Shown here piece after piece: positions 30,046-40,800 of a DNA stretch of 64,000 nucleotides (its first letter is position 1; the number at the start of each line of letters is the position of its first letter). A program made the position numbers and the translations under genes. A model generated the notes under the pieces. It saw only the letters and a program-made list of their open reading frames with translations, did not search any database and was not told the DNA's origin. This DNA comes from Closterium sp. NIES-65 (taxonomy: Eukaryota; Streptophyta; Zygnematophyceae; Desmidiales; Closteriaceae): the NCBI GenBank assembly GCA_948144175.1, contig CANXME010002538.1, forward strand, positions 1,393,501-1,457,500, given 5' to 3'.

Positions 30046-33000
30046 ATGGCTAGCCCTCCTGTCCTAGCCTTCGATACTGAGGGCCGCCCAGTGAAGTTCG
30101 ACACCTGGCTTCATGACCTACACCTCTTCCTACAGCTCACTGCCAAGGAAGACATCTCGCTGTACGATCATGCCTTAGGCCACGCTACTGCTCCTGCTGC
30201 TACTGCTGACAGCACTGCCCGCTCACAGTGGCAGACTCGTGACGCCCATACTCGCTTCGCTATTCGCAACTCTCTGCCGATAGATGAGCGCGAGCACTTT
30301 GGACAGCACAAGACTGCACAGGCACTGTACACTGCTGTCGTTGCCCGCTACTCTTCGCCGGCCTCTACCGCTCTAGGCCGTCTCTCTCTTCCCTACCTGT
30401 TCCCCGACCTAGCTTCCTTCCACACTGTCGCTGATCTCATTACCCACCTCCGCACTAGTGAGGCTCGCTTCCGCGCCGCCATGCCTGATGAGTTCCTTGC
30501 CAAGAACCCACCCCCGCTCTGGCTCACTCTCTACCACCTAGTCACGCGCCTCCTTGACACTCTGCGCTCAGTCAGGGACCACTTCCTAGCTCGCTGCCCC
30601 ACCGAGCTCACCATTGCCCTCCTCGAGAAGGAACTGCTTGCAGCTGAGGCTAGCATAGTCGCTGTAGGTGCCTCTCGCGGTGACCCTCGTACCCCGTTCT
30701 TTGAGGGGTGTTCTCCCTCCCCCCTTCTTCCCTCTGTCGCCTCTGCTGCTGCTGTCGACCTCCTTGGTGCTGAGAAGGTCGGGACTGCGTCTGCTTCGAG
30801 TGGGCGCCGCAGCGGCAAGGGCAAGGGGGGCAAGGGCGGTGGTGGTGACAGCGGGGGTGGCGGTGGTGGGGGAGGTGGTGGTGGCGGGGGGGGTGGCGCG
30901 GGTGGGGGAGGTGGCAGCAGTGGGGGGGGTGGCGGCAGCGGCGGGGGAGGTGGCAGGGGCGGAGGAGGTGGTGGGGGTGGTGGTGGTCGTGGAGGTGGTA
31001 GCGGCGGTGGTGGTCGTGGACGGGGGAGGTTTGCGATGCGTCACATTTCCGGGTCTGGGGATCTCGAGCTTTTGTCCGCGATTCGTCTGCGGACAAGCTC
31101 TCCTCTCGTGCTGTTCCCTGTGTCTTCCTCGGCTTTATTCCGGACTGCGCCTGGTTGGCAGTTTTACCACGCCACCTCGCGCTGGGTCTTGCCCTCTCAG
31201 GACGTCACTTTTGACGAGTCTGTCCCCTACTACCGCCTCTTTCCCTACCGCACTGCCCCGCTCCCACCCCCGCCTCTCTTCCTCGCGCCAGGTGCTGCTG
31301 TCGTAGACCCCCTCCCCCCTCAGGGTGCCGCTCCCTTAGGTGTGTCTCAGGTAGACCCGGTCGAGCCTGTTGAGGTTGCTGTCGACTCTCGTCCTGCTGG
31401 GGGTGCTGAGCCTGGGGGTGCGGAGACTGGGGGTGCTGAGCCTGGGGGTGCTGACTCTGGGGGTGCTGAGCCGGGGGGTGCGGACTCTGGGGGTGCTAAG
31501 CCTGTGGGTGCGGACACTGGGGGTACTAAGCCTGGGGGTGCTGAGCCTGGGGGTGCGGTGACTAGGGGTGCTGAGCCTTGCGGTGCTGGGCCTGAGGGTG
31601 CTACACCTGGACGCGACCTCTCCTCGGAGCAGTTGCGTGAGTGGTACTTACAGTACTGCAGCCTCCGGGGTGTTACCTCTGGGACCAGGCGCACTACAGG
31701 GACTGGGGCTGGTACTTCTCCTCCTAGTCGGGAGCTCCCCTCTCGTGAGCGGATCCGTGAGTGGTACGAGCGCCGTTGCACACTTCGGAGTGGTGCGCCT
31801 CGTCTCACGGACCCGGCTGCCCCTGGTGCTACGGACCCGGGCGTTGGAGCTGCTGCTGGTGCTGCGGACCCTGGCGTTGGAGCTGCTGCTGGTGCTGCGG
31901 ACCCGAGGGTTGGAGGTGCTGCTGGTGCTGAGGACCCTGGAGCTGGTGCTGCAGCTGGTGCTGTGGAGTAGGGCGTTGGAGCTGCTGCTGGTGCTGCGGA
32001 CCCTGGCGTTGGAGCTGCTGCTGGTGCTGCGGACCCGAGAGTTGGAGGTGCTGCTGGTGCTGAGGACCCGGGCGTTGGGGCTGAGGCTGGTGCTGCGGAC
32101 CCTGGCGTTGGAGCTGCGACTGGTGCTGTGGACCCTGGTGTCAGAGTCCCTGCTGGTGCTGAGGACCCGGGCGTTGGAGCTGCGGCAGGTGCTGTGGACC
32201 CTGATGTTGGTGCCTCTGCTGGTGCTGAGGACCTGGGCGTTGGAGCTGCTGCTAGTTCTGGTACTGCCGCTGGGGGTACAGGTGCTGTCCCTGCTGTGTC
32301 TGGAGTCGCCGCGCGCCCTCAGCCGTACTTCGTTCCGCTCCTTCAGCAGGTTCTTGGTCTCTCGCCTCCTCCTGGTCCTCCTCCCTTAGCGTGTTCACAG
32401 TCTGTCCCGTCACAGTTACAGTTGCTGCCGGCCTCCCCACTACCTGCTCCTTCTCCTTACACTGGTCCTACTGGCAGTCTTACTGAGCGTCGTGAGTCTG
32501 CGTCTCGCCCTGCGTCGCTTGTCCGTCCTGCTAGCGCTAGTGCTCGTAGTTCGCGCCAGCGTCCTCCCCCTGCCCCTGGCACGCACCGGATGTCTCTACG
32601 TCCGTCTACTGCTCCTATGCGTGCCCCTTTGCCTTCTCCTCCTGCGTCCTCTCTTCCTGCTCTTGCCGACCCTGAGTCGGACTCTCTTCGTGCTGCCAGT
32701 CCTACTGTCACGCGTCTCCTTGCTACTGTTGTCACTGACCCTTCTTTCGAGTCTACTGCTGCGTCTGCTCTCGTTACTGAGCTCGTCGACTTTGCTGCTC
32801 GCTGTCGCTTAGACTACGCTGCTAGTCTTGTCGCTGAGTCTGAGTCTGTCTGTCCTCCGTCCGTCGAGGGTGAGTGTGCCCTTGGCACGGACGTCCTTGA
32901 GGACACGCAGGAGGAGTTCCAGTGTCTGGCAGCTGCTTCACCTCATCTCGTGTCCGTACTGCTTACCCCTGAGGGAGACCCGGATGCACTTGACATCCCG

Positions 33001-34575
33001 ACTCCGCGCTCTTACGCGGAGGCGATAGAGGGTCCCTACTCCTCTCAGTGGCAGGCAGCTATGGATGCAGAGATGGCTTCCTGGAAGTCCACAGGCACCT
33101 ACGTTGACGCTGTCCCCCCTCCTGGGGCGAACATCGTCAGTGGCATGTGGATCTTCAGGGTGAAGCGGCCGCCGGGTTCTCCGCCTGTCTTCAAGGCGCG
33201 TTACGTGGCTCGTGGCTTCAGTCAGCGACAGGGAGTTGACTACTTTCAGACCTTCTCCCCCACCCCGAAGATGACCACTCTTCGGGTACTACTGCACGTT
33301 GCTGCTCACCGGGACTACGAGCTGCACTCTCTCGACTTCAGCACAGCTTTCCTGCAGGGCAGCCTGCACGAGGAGATCTGGCTGCGCCGCCCACCTGGCT
33401 TCACTGGGTCTTTCCCTCCTGGTACCCAGTGGAGCCTCCGGCGTCCAGTCTACGGTCTCCGCCAGGCGCCACGTGAGTGGCACGACACACTGAGGACTAC
33501 GCTTGCAGCTCTTGGGTTCGCTCCGTCTACTGCCGACCCATCGCTGTTTCTGCGCACCGACACCTCTCTGCCGCCGTTCTACATCCTCGTGTACGTCGAC
33601 GACTTGGTCTTTGCCACAGCTGACACTACTGGACTCGCCTACCTGAAGTCCGAGCTGCAGAAGAGACACACGTGCACTGACCTGGGTGAACTGCGCAGCT
33701 ACCTTGGCTTGCAGATCACCTGAGACAGAGCACGCCGCACCATTACCCTGACTCAGTCACACATGGTGCAGCAGGTCCTTCAGCGCTTCGGCTTCACGTA
33801 CTCCTCGCCTCAGGCCACTCCTCTGTCTACTCGCCACTCGCTCTCAGCTCTGCCTTCGGATGAGTCCGTAGAGTCGAGTGGCCCGTACCCAGAGCTTGTT
33901 GGCTGTCTCATGTACCTGATGACCTGCACACGACCTGACCTTGCATACCCTCTTAGCATTCTTGCACGCTATGTTGCTCCTGGGAGACACCGACCAGAGC
34001 ACATGGCTGCAGCGAAGAGGGTGTTGCGCTACTTGTGCAGTACGTCGGGCATGGGGCTAGTGCTTGGAGGGCGGAGTCCAGTGGTCCTCACTGGACACGC
34101 AGACGCTTCTTGGGCTGACGACCAGGCTACGCAGCGGTCGTCACAGGGTTACACCTTCAGCCTTGGTTCCGGCTCTGTTTCGTGGCGGGCTACTCGCTCG
34201 TCTTCTGTTCTTGGCTCCAGTTGTGAGGCTGAGATCTACGCAGGGGCCATGGCTGCTCAGGAGCTTCGCTGGCTCACCTACCTGCTGACCGACCTTGGAG
34301 AGCCGCCTCGTTCTCCTCCAGTCCTGTACGTCGACAACAAGGCCATGCTGGCCTTGTGTCGGGAGCAGAGACTGGAGCACAGAACAAAGCACATTGCTCT
34401 CCGCTACTTCCTTGCTCGTGAGCTACAGCAGTGTGGTCAGTTGCGACTTGCGTACGTGGCCTCTGAGGCCAACACTGCTGATGTCTTCACCAAGGCACTT
34501 CCGCCTTGTGATCATCAGCGTTGCTGTACCCAGCTGGGTCTTGTGTCTGTCTTGCCTCACTTGCTCTCCTCTTGA
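30046..34575 (+). pseudogene. gag-pol polyprotein of F, single frame with two stops
   Basis: A 1,510-triplet frame opens at ATG 30046 (MASPPVLAFDTEGRPVKFDT). The capsid-type gag runs to about codon 255, then a Gly-rich tract. At about 31020 the sequence jumps to the integrase C-terminus, read out of frame until an extra base near 31146 restores WQFYHATSRWVLPSQ. The linker repeats follow, with TAG at 31969-31971 where a Ser codon is expected. Then RT (LDFSTAFLQG, VYVDDLVFAT), TGA at 33721-33723 for an expected Arg, and RNase H ending LTS. Both RT catalytic motifs are intact. With no protease or integrase core it could move only with help in trans. Confidence 0.9.
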
Positions 34576-34786
34576 CCCTCTTTGTACTGTTACATATATA
34601 TATCACTGCTCTTGCGTGTTTAGTCTTATGTATATCTGTACTCCTGCATGTGAACTGGCCTTGTGGCCTTGCACTTGTGCTCGGATTGTGTGGTGACGTT
34701 GTGATCCACCCTGAGCTTGCTTTGTTTTTGCTTTACTTGACTGGTCTTCTGACCCCTAGTTCTCCCCCACTTTGCCTATGGGGGTG

Positions 34787-34912
34787 TGTCAAACATTATA
34801 TATGTTGTTGTAGTTGTTTATGCCACAGTGGGTTAGCCTATAGGGGGTACACATTCCTAGGTTTTGATTCTTGTACTCTTTTCACTCTTAGTTCATTCAT
34901 TCTTGTTCAACA
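34787..34912 (+). repeat. 3' LTR of F with polypurine hairpin
   Basis: Same 126-bp length as the 5' copy. The CCCCCA, 9-nt loop, TGGGGG hairpin is at 34764-34784. The GGCAC duplication follows at 34913. Confidence 0.93.
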
Positions 34913-34917
34913 GGCAC

Positions 34918-35403
34918 CACCTTCCCGATCCTCGAAGCAGCTCGGCCGAGGCTTCCCGAAGTGTTCGATCCGAACACGAAAGGATCGGACGTTCGACAAT
35001 TCGTGGCGACCCTCGAATTGTATTTCAAGACCATTGGTTGTTCCACCCCAACACACAATGTAGCAAGGATTCGGCTCGCAGCGACAGTGTTGCGAGGACT
35101 AGCACTCGAGTGGATTTACTGAAATGATGTGGCCCGTGGGGAGAAAACGTGGGCGCAGTTTCGGACATATCTCATCAAAATATTCAAGCCAATAAATTCG
35201 GGGTACATGGCGCGGCAGCAGATTCATCAACACAAGCAACTCGCGAATGTAGCACTGTACACGCAGCAGATGGAGCAACTTTTCAATCGCATCACCGACC
35301 AGATTGAAGGCGAGAAATTCCGAGCGTACTCCAAAGGGTTGAAAGAGATTCGCCGGCAGGTGCGACCGGCACCCCCCATGTTCACCAGCGAGGATGTCTG
35401 AAT
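34918..35403 (+). pseudogene. Ty3/gypsy gag, part 2
   Basis: Encodes ARPRLPEVFDPNTKGSDVRQ, ATLELYFKTIGC, then a TGA near 35122, then EKTWAQFRTYLIKIFKP, HKQLANVALYTQQMEQLFNR and KGLKEIRRQVRP. The order (LEXYF, WXXF, FXP, QXXXF) is that of the retrotransposon gag domain of Ty3/gypsy elements. A stop at 35401-35403 ends it, with no zinc knuckle or pol behind. 35404-35517 shows no gene. Confidence 0.75.
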
Positions 35404-35517
35404 CCCAGCCACACCACTGGGATAAAAGGGCTTGGTTATATAGCGGGTGAATGCGCCCATAACCAGGGCTAATTTTTGGATTTTGACTACCCTTATGAGC
35501 AGTGTGGTACCATATGG

Positions 35518-35534
35518 CCCCGGATAGAAGCGCA
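35518..35534 (+). repeat. left terminal inverted repeat of the pogo-like element
   Basis: CCCCGGATAGAAGCGCA; an exact inverted match to 38530-38546. Confidence 0.75.
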
Positions 35535-35778
35535 TGCCTATATTAAGCGCATGCGCTTGTATCTGGAGCAATGCGCTTATGGCCGATCCTCAATTGTAAG
35601 CGCACCCCTTGATATATCTTGACTTATTATAAGCGAACCCTTTTAGTTCAAAAAAAAAGAATATCATTTTTTTTTACCTACCTAGCCTACGTGTTCTAAA
35701 CTTTCCATTAAGTTAGACAATCACATACAAGGGTGGTCTCTACTGTCCTTGCACTACACACCTTTCAACCTGCTTAGT

Positions 35779-37998
35779 CTACCCTACTGCCTGTTCTTCC
35801 TCCTTGTTTGACTCAGGCTCCGTTGAGTTGTTGCCCCAGAACCCATCTACCTGGATGTCGTCGTCTACCTCCACCTCATGGGACAACTGGCACCTTTGGT
35901 GCGCCAGCACCAGTTTGTCTTCGCTCCCATCAAGGGCGTTGCTGATGCCGCAAGTGAGGAAGGCTTTCTTGATGAGGTCGGCAAGCATTGCCTTCCACGC
36001 CCGTGAAATCCACTTGAGCACCACCTCCGGAGGTGGTTTCTTGATGTTCCCTGCATCACACGGAGTGGGGCGGGGAAAACATGAGACAAGTAAACAGGCA
36101 TACAAGCTCAAGATTTGCAGACGGGAGCACATGTCGTCACTCACCTGCCGGGGTTAGGATGTTCATGCCGTCCTCCTCAAACCAATTCTAATACTGCTGA
36201 CGAATGCTTGCTTTGAAGCTCTTATTGATCGACACATCGAGGGGCTGCAAATCTGCCGTGCATCCTGGCGGAATGATCGCACGCACGATGTTGAGCGCCG
36301 CGAATCTCTCCTTCACTTTTGGTGTCAAATGACCGCGATAGGAGTCGAGCACCAGCATGGCGCTACGACTCTGCAGGCCGAATTTCGGCTTCAGGAATGG
36401 CACCACGCCCGTGTTGAGCCACTCGATGACGCCAGCGGCCTCCATACACCCATTCGCTTGGCAGCCGACCACAACATTTGCACGCAAGGAAAAAGAAACA
36501 GTGGACGACTCTGATAAACGGTAATAAACACGCGCGACGATCACTTACCGTTTGGGAAGTCACCCTTGGGGAGTGTCTTGCGCTTGAAAAACACCCACGG
36601 CTTCAGCTTCTCGCCCGTCGCCGTGCACGCAAGCACTGACCTCACGCCCGTCTGCTCCACGGTGGTCGTCACCGGCATCTCCAACCACAGCGGTGTCTGG
36701 TCGGCGTTGATGATGTAGCGGTTGTCAATGTCGTATTCGTTCCGAGCGTCACGTACGTACTGCCAAAAATCCTTGCACTGGTCAGCCACGTCTGCGGAAC
36801 AGGGAGAAAAGTACATATAATAAACCAAATTAGTATCACGCATAGGAGACATGCGAAAAAGAAACTAAGCGTAATCGGGATAAACCAAAATCAGCAGTAA
36901 ACGACCCACTTACGCTCCTGTGTTTTCTGCACCACCTTTGTTTTCATGCGCACGCTGAGGTTCCACCGTCTGCGGAACCGCTCCGTCCACCGTTGACTGC
37001 CTTTCCACTTAACGTCCGGGTATAGAACCTTCATCACTTCTTTGGACCACTCTTGCAACCAGCCGACCGAAAGCGCAACTCTGTGGCGTGGCCAGTCGAG
37101 GAGTTGCGCGTACACCTTTAACTCCATGGGGCGGTACCAAGACGACCTCCCGCGCCCGTGAAGTCGCATTCGTGCTCCGTGTGCAGCCTTGAGCGCCTCC
37201 GCTTGGGCTTTCCATTCTGTCAGACATTTTCGGTGTATGTCTGACTCCCGTGCCACTTCGCTCACCAAAGCCGCAAGCTCGAGCCGCACGAGCCACCTTA
37301 ACTTCTCCTGGGCGGTGTAGGACTGCCGCTTATGTTGATTCTGCTTGTGCCTGGGGGAGGGGGGGCGGGCATCTCGATTCTCGGTAGACGGGTGGGGGCG
37401 TTTTTTGTTAAGGGGCGGATATGTCGGTACCGGCGTCTTCGCGCGTGGTGCGTCGCGCCACTAGGACTCCACACCGTCCTCGTCCTCGGCAGTTGTGTCA
37501 CGGTTGGGGAACATGTCTTCCTCGTCGCCCGCTGCACCGTCGCCACCAGCTTCACCGTCGCCTCCAGCTTCGGCGGCGCCGCTGTCATGTTTGTCACCAG
37601 CCACATCATCGTCGGCGCCCACAGCCGACTCATCCCACGTGCAGGCTTCTGGTTGTCCCCACCGTGGTGCAGTCGCTGGAGCTTGGATGCGTGCATCGGG
37701 GGCCTTGGGTGTGTCCTCTTCAGCAAACCATTCGTCGAACGTGGCTGGTAAATACAGTTGGAGCACGGGCCGTTGGTGAGCATCTGCCGTAGCAAAAGCA
37801 GGCGGATTCGGAGGAGCGGGAGGTGCGAGGAGCAGTGGGCAGGGGTGCAGGGGGAGCAGGAGGAGCAAGGGGTGCAGGGGGATCCGGTGGCACTAGAGGC
37901 GCTGGTGGCTCACAGGTATACCACCCGTCCTCGGTAAGTCGCCATGTGCGGCGTGGTTTCTTGTTGAAGAGGATGTGAGTCCCACTAAATTCCACCAT
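35779..37998 (-). pseudogene. pogo-like DDE transposase, four or more exons, damaged
   Basis: The N-terminal region (37998-37300) is Pro/Ala-rich and acidic (FDEWFAEEDTPKAPDAR) with frame changes. An exon ending at 36914 has RQSYTAQEKLRWL, then a CENP-B-type helix-turn-helix (RWTERFRRRWNLSVRMKTK). The exon at 36791-36549 carries INADQTPLWLEM with the first catalytic Asp. The next exon (to 36145) has MLVLDSYRGHLT (second Asp) and TADLQPLDVSINKSFK (third Asp). The last exon 36050-35779 has KAFLTCGISNALDGSED and an acidic tail. Donors GTAAGT or GTGAGT fit. The acceptor before GCQANGCMEA is doubtful: either AA at about 36478, or a canonical AG leaving a 38-nt intron. TAG after IRQQY (about 36188-36190) is a nonsense codon. 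Confidence 0.82.
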
Positions 37999-38529
37999 GG
38001 ATTTGCCTGCCAGGCGGGCTAGACAGGAAAATGAATGAAAAAATTAGAGACGAGGGTGAAGAAATGGGCAACGACGGGGACCCCTGCTGCGTGGCGGCTC
38101 AGGTTCCTCGTCGATGACAGGCAGGAAACCCCCGCCTACTCCCGTAGAGGCGCCTGCGTGGCAGCATCTACGCTGCGCTGGCAGAGAATCTTGCCGAACC
38201 TTCGAGATGGTTCTGCCCGAATGCACATGCCACGCAGCACATGCGGCTCTGATTGGGCCGCACGACAACATCCTCGTCACGACTGTCACATTCGATGTTT
38301 CCTTACAATATTGTGCGGTGGGAAACCGAACCGTTGCGGTTTCTGCCTGAAAACCATGCACGATCCCACTTGCTGCATTGTCGATTGAATTCGCCTTATT
38401 GAGAGCTTCACAATGGTGTGTTCAAAATTGATTTTCATTTTTTTCCTTTATACAAGCGCATGCGCTTATAAACCTGGCTCAATTATAAGCGCACCCCCCC
38501 AAAAAACAATGTTTTATTATAAGCGCTGG

Positions 38530-38546
38530 TGCGCTTCTATCCGGGG
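38530..38546 (-). repeat. right terminal inverted repeat of the pogo-like element
   Basis: Exact inverted match to 35518-35534. Confidence 0.75.
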
Positions 38547-38758
38547 TAATACATTACAAGGTACCTGACGCATAGGTGTTCTTAAAAGACAAACCCTGGA
38601 GAAACTGTAAGTCTGGCCTATGGTGGCCCACTTTGAGCTAGCACATGCATTGTCCAAGGCCGAAATTACGGTTTCGCCAATTGACAATCGGGATTCGGGA
38701 ATCCCAGGTTACTGGAAAAAGGGGGGGTGGGGGAATTGGGGGGCGGGGGGGGGGGGGG

Positions 38759-38889
38759 TGTCAGAACATATAGCTTACTTGTTTGTGTAGGCTATAGTGG
38801 GGTATCCCATAGGGGGTACAACACAATTAGGGTTTCCTATTTGTACTCACTTCGTTCATACTCATTTCATTCTCGTTCAATTGTTCTCA
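38759..38889 (+). repeat. 5' LTR of H (131 bp) plus PBS and hairpin
   Basis: TGTCAGAACATATAGCTT...TTGTTCTCA, PBS TGGAATCAGAGC (38890-38901), stem GTCCC/GGGAC (38904-38908 with 38915-38919), then AGGGCCCACC. G-runs precede the LTR, so no target site can be read. Confidence 0.88.
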
Positions 38890-38949
38890 TGGAATCAGAG
38901 CAGGTCCCCTCCTAGGGACTGTTCCTAGGGCCCACCGAAGCGCGCCCCG

Positions 38950-39750
38950 AGGCGCGCGTTCTTTTTTTAGCGACCCTGCGTGTCGCCCCTACCGTCGCGC
39001 TCCCGCCGCTCCCTCCTCTTACGGCCGCCCGCCCTAGTGCCCTGACGGCCGCCCGCCCTAGCGCCCTGACGGCCGCCCGCCCCAGCGCCCGAGCGCCGCC
39101 CGCCCTAGCGCCCGAGCGCCGCCCGCCCTAGCGCCCGAGCGCCGCCCGCCCTAAAGCCCTGACGGCCGCCCGCCCTAGCGCCCGAGCGCCGCTCGCCCTA
39201 GCGCCCTGACGGCCGCCCGCTCTAGCGCCCGTGCGCCACTCGCCCTAGCGCCCTGACGGCCGCCCGCCCTAGCGCCCGAACGCAGCCCGCCCCAGCGCCC
39301 TGACGGCCGCCCGCCCTAGCGCCCTGACGGCCGGCCGCCCGCCCTAGCGCCCGAGCGCCGACCGCCCTTTCGCCCTTACGGCCGCCCGCCCGAACGCCTG
39401 AGCGCCGCCCGCCGTCGCCCCAACGCCCTAGCGCCCGACGCCCGCGAGCCGCCCGTCGCAGCAGCCCGTGAGCTCCCTGAGCCGCCCGCGCCGCCGTCCC
39501 TGAGCCGCCTGTGCAGCCGCCCGCGAGCCGCCAGTGAGCCGCCCGTCGCGACACCAGCGCCGCACGAGCCGCCCGTACAGCCCAGCAGCCCGAGCCGCCC
39601 GAGCCGCCCGCACCGCCCCAGCAACCCGAGCCGCCCGAGCCGCCCGAGCCGCCCGAGCCGCGCGAGCCGCCCGAGCCGCCCCAGCCGCCCGAGCCGCCCG
39701 AGCCGCCCGAGCCGCCCGAGCCGCCCGAGCCGCCCGCGCCGCCCCAGCAA
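38950..39750 (+). repeat. GC-rich repeat leader of H
   Basis: About twenty units near GCCGCCCGCCCTAGCGCCC with alternating GAGC and TGACG linkers (39020-39420), then 9-bp CGAGCCGCC units (39580-39760). Unit sequences differ from those of C and E although position and composition are the same. Confidence 0.85.
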
Positions 39751-39847
39751 CCCGAGCCGCCCGAGTCGTGCCGCTGTTCCTGAGCTGTGTTCCTCTGCTG
39801 CTGCACTACCCGACTCTCCCAGCCCGGTGAGACTTTCAGCTGCTGCC

Positions 39848-40800
39848 ATGGCCACCCCCAATGTCCTTACTTTTGACGCTGAGGGGAGGGCCATTGACTT
39901 TGCCGTCTGGATTGAAGACCTGCAGCTGTACTTACTATGTGATGCGATAGATGAGGTCTCTCTCTTTGACTTTGTCTCTGGCGCTGTCCCTGCCCCACCT
40001 GCTGATGCTGACTCTGCCGTTCGCTCCAAGTGGGCGACCCGCGATGCTGCTGCACGTCTTGCTGTGCGTCGCCACCTCCCTTCCTCTGAGCGTGCCCACT
40101 TTAGTCAGTGCAAGACCGCTCAGGCCTTGTACGACGCTGTAGTTGCACGCTACTCCTCCCCTTCCTCCGCTACCCTTAGCCGCCTCATGCTACCGTTTCT
40201 CTTCCCTGACCTCGCCTCCTTTCCCACTGTTGCTGACCTCGTTACCCACCTCCGTGCTAGTGACACCCGCTACCGCGCTGCCCTTCCTGCTGAGTTCCGC
40301 GCTGCGAACCCTCCTCCCATGTACATCACTCTCTACTTTCTCGTCACCCGTCTCCCTGAGTCCCTTCGTGCCGTTAGGGACCAGTTTCTCTCTGTCTGTC
40401 CCACCACTCTCACTGTCGATCTCCTTGAGGAGTCCATGCTAGCGGCTGAGAAGAGTATTGTCGCTGTAGGGGCCTCTCGGGGTGACCCTCGCACCCCCAT
40501 CTTTGAGGGGTGTGGTCCTTCCCCCCTGCTGCCCTCTGTCGCCTCTGCCGCTGCGGCCGACCTCACTGGTTTCGAGTCGGTCGGCGCGGCGTCTGCCCCC
40601 AGCGGCAGACGCCGCTCTGGCAAGGGCAAAGGGGGCAAGGGAGCGGGTGGAGCTAGAGGGGGCGGTGGAGGAGGCGGTGGGGGTGGCGGGGGGAGTGGGG
40701 GTGGCGGTGGGGGTGGTGGCGGGAGTGGAGGTACTGGTGGCGGCGGTGGAGGCGGAGGTGGCGGCGGAGGTGGTAGCGGAGGAGGCAGGTGGGAGCGGTG
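39848..40800 (+). pseudogene. gag of H
   Basis: ATG at 39848 (MATPNVLTFDAEGRAIDFAV); an in-frame ATG also exists at 39827 in the leader, but alignment with the other gags favours 39848. The capsid-type region is uninterrupted: RRHLPSSERAHFSQCKTAQA, RLMLPFLFPDLASFPTVADL, LYFLVTRLPESLRAVRDQF, then GDPRTPIFEGCGPSPLLPS, a basic GKGKGGKG stretch and a Gly tract. The downstream polyprotein continues in the +1 frame from within the Gly tract (about 40780), so an indel or frameshift lies there. Confidence 0.88.

Larger units (their letters stand above)
29122..34912 (+). mobile_element. element F: copia with internal PR/IN deletion, 5.8 kb
   Basis: LTRs 29122-29247 and 34787-34912 (126 bp each) differ at three positions. 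Perfect target duplication GGCAC at 29117-29121 and 34913-34917. The coding region is one frame from 30046 to 34575. The end of gag, the Cys/His cluster, protease and most of integrase were removed by a deletion near 31020. F keeps everything needed in cis (LTR, PBS, leader, polypurine hairpin) and the best RT in the window. Confidence 0.95.
35518..38546 (-). mobile_element. pogo-like (Tc1/mariner superfamily) DNA transposon
   Basis: Bounded by at least 17-bp inverted ends (CCCCGGATAGAAGCGCA at 35518-35534, complement at 38530-38546). Inside each end lie palindromic AAGCGCATGCGCTT motifs (35554-35567, 38453-38466) and ATTATAAGCGCA-like copies. Looser inverted similarity continues outward to GGTACC and CCAGGG, so the true ends may lie further out; I could not identify a clean TA duplication. 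The single gene is a minus-strand transposase. 38547-38758 holds nothing recognised and ends in G-runs. Confidence 0.75.

Noticed and set aside
38700..38758. G-rich run before element H as a telomere-like or origin sequence
   Set aside because: Irregular G-runs without a telomeric unit; similar runs occur in several elements and one intron.
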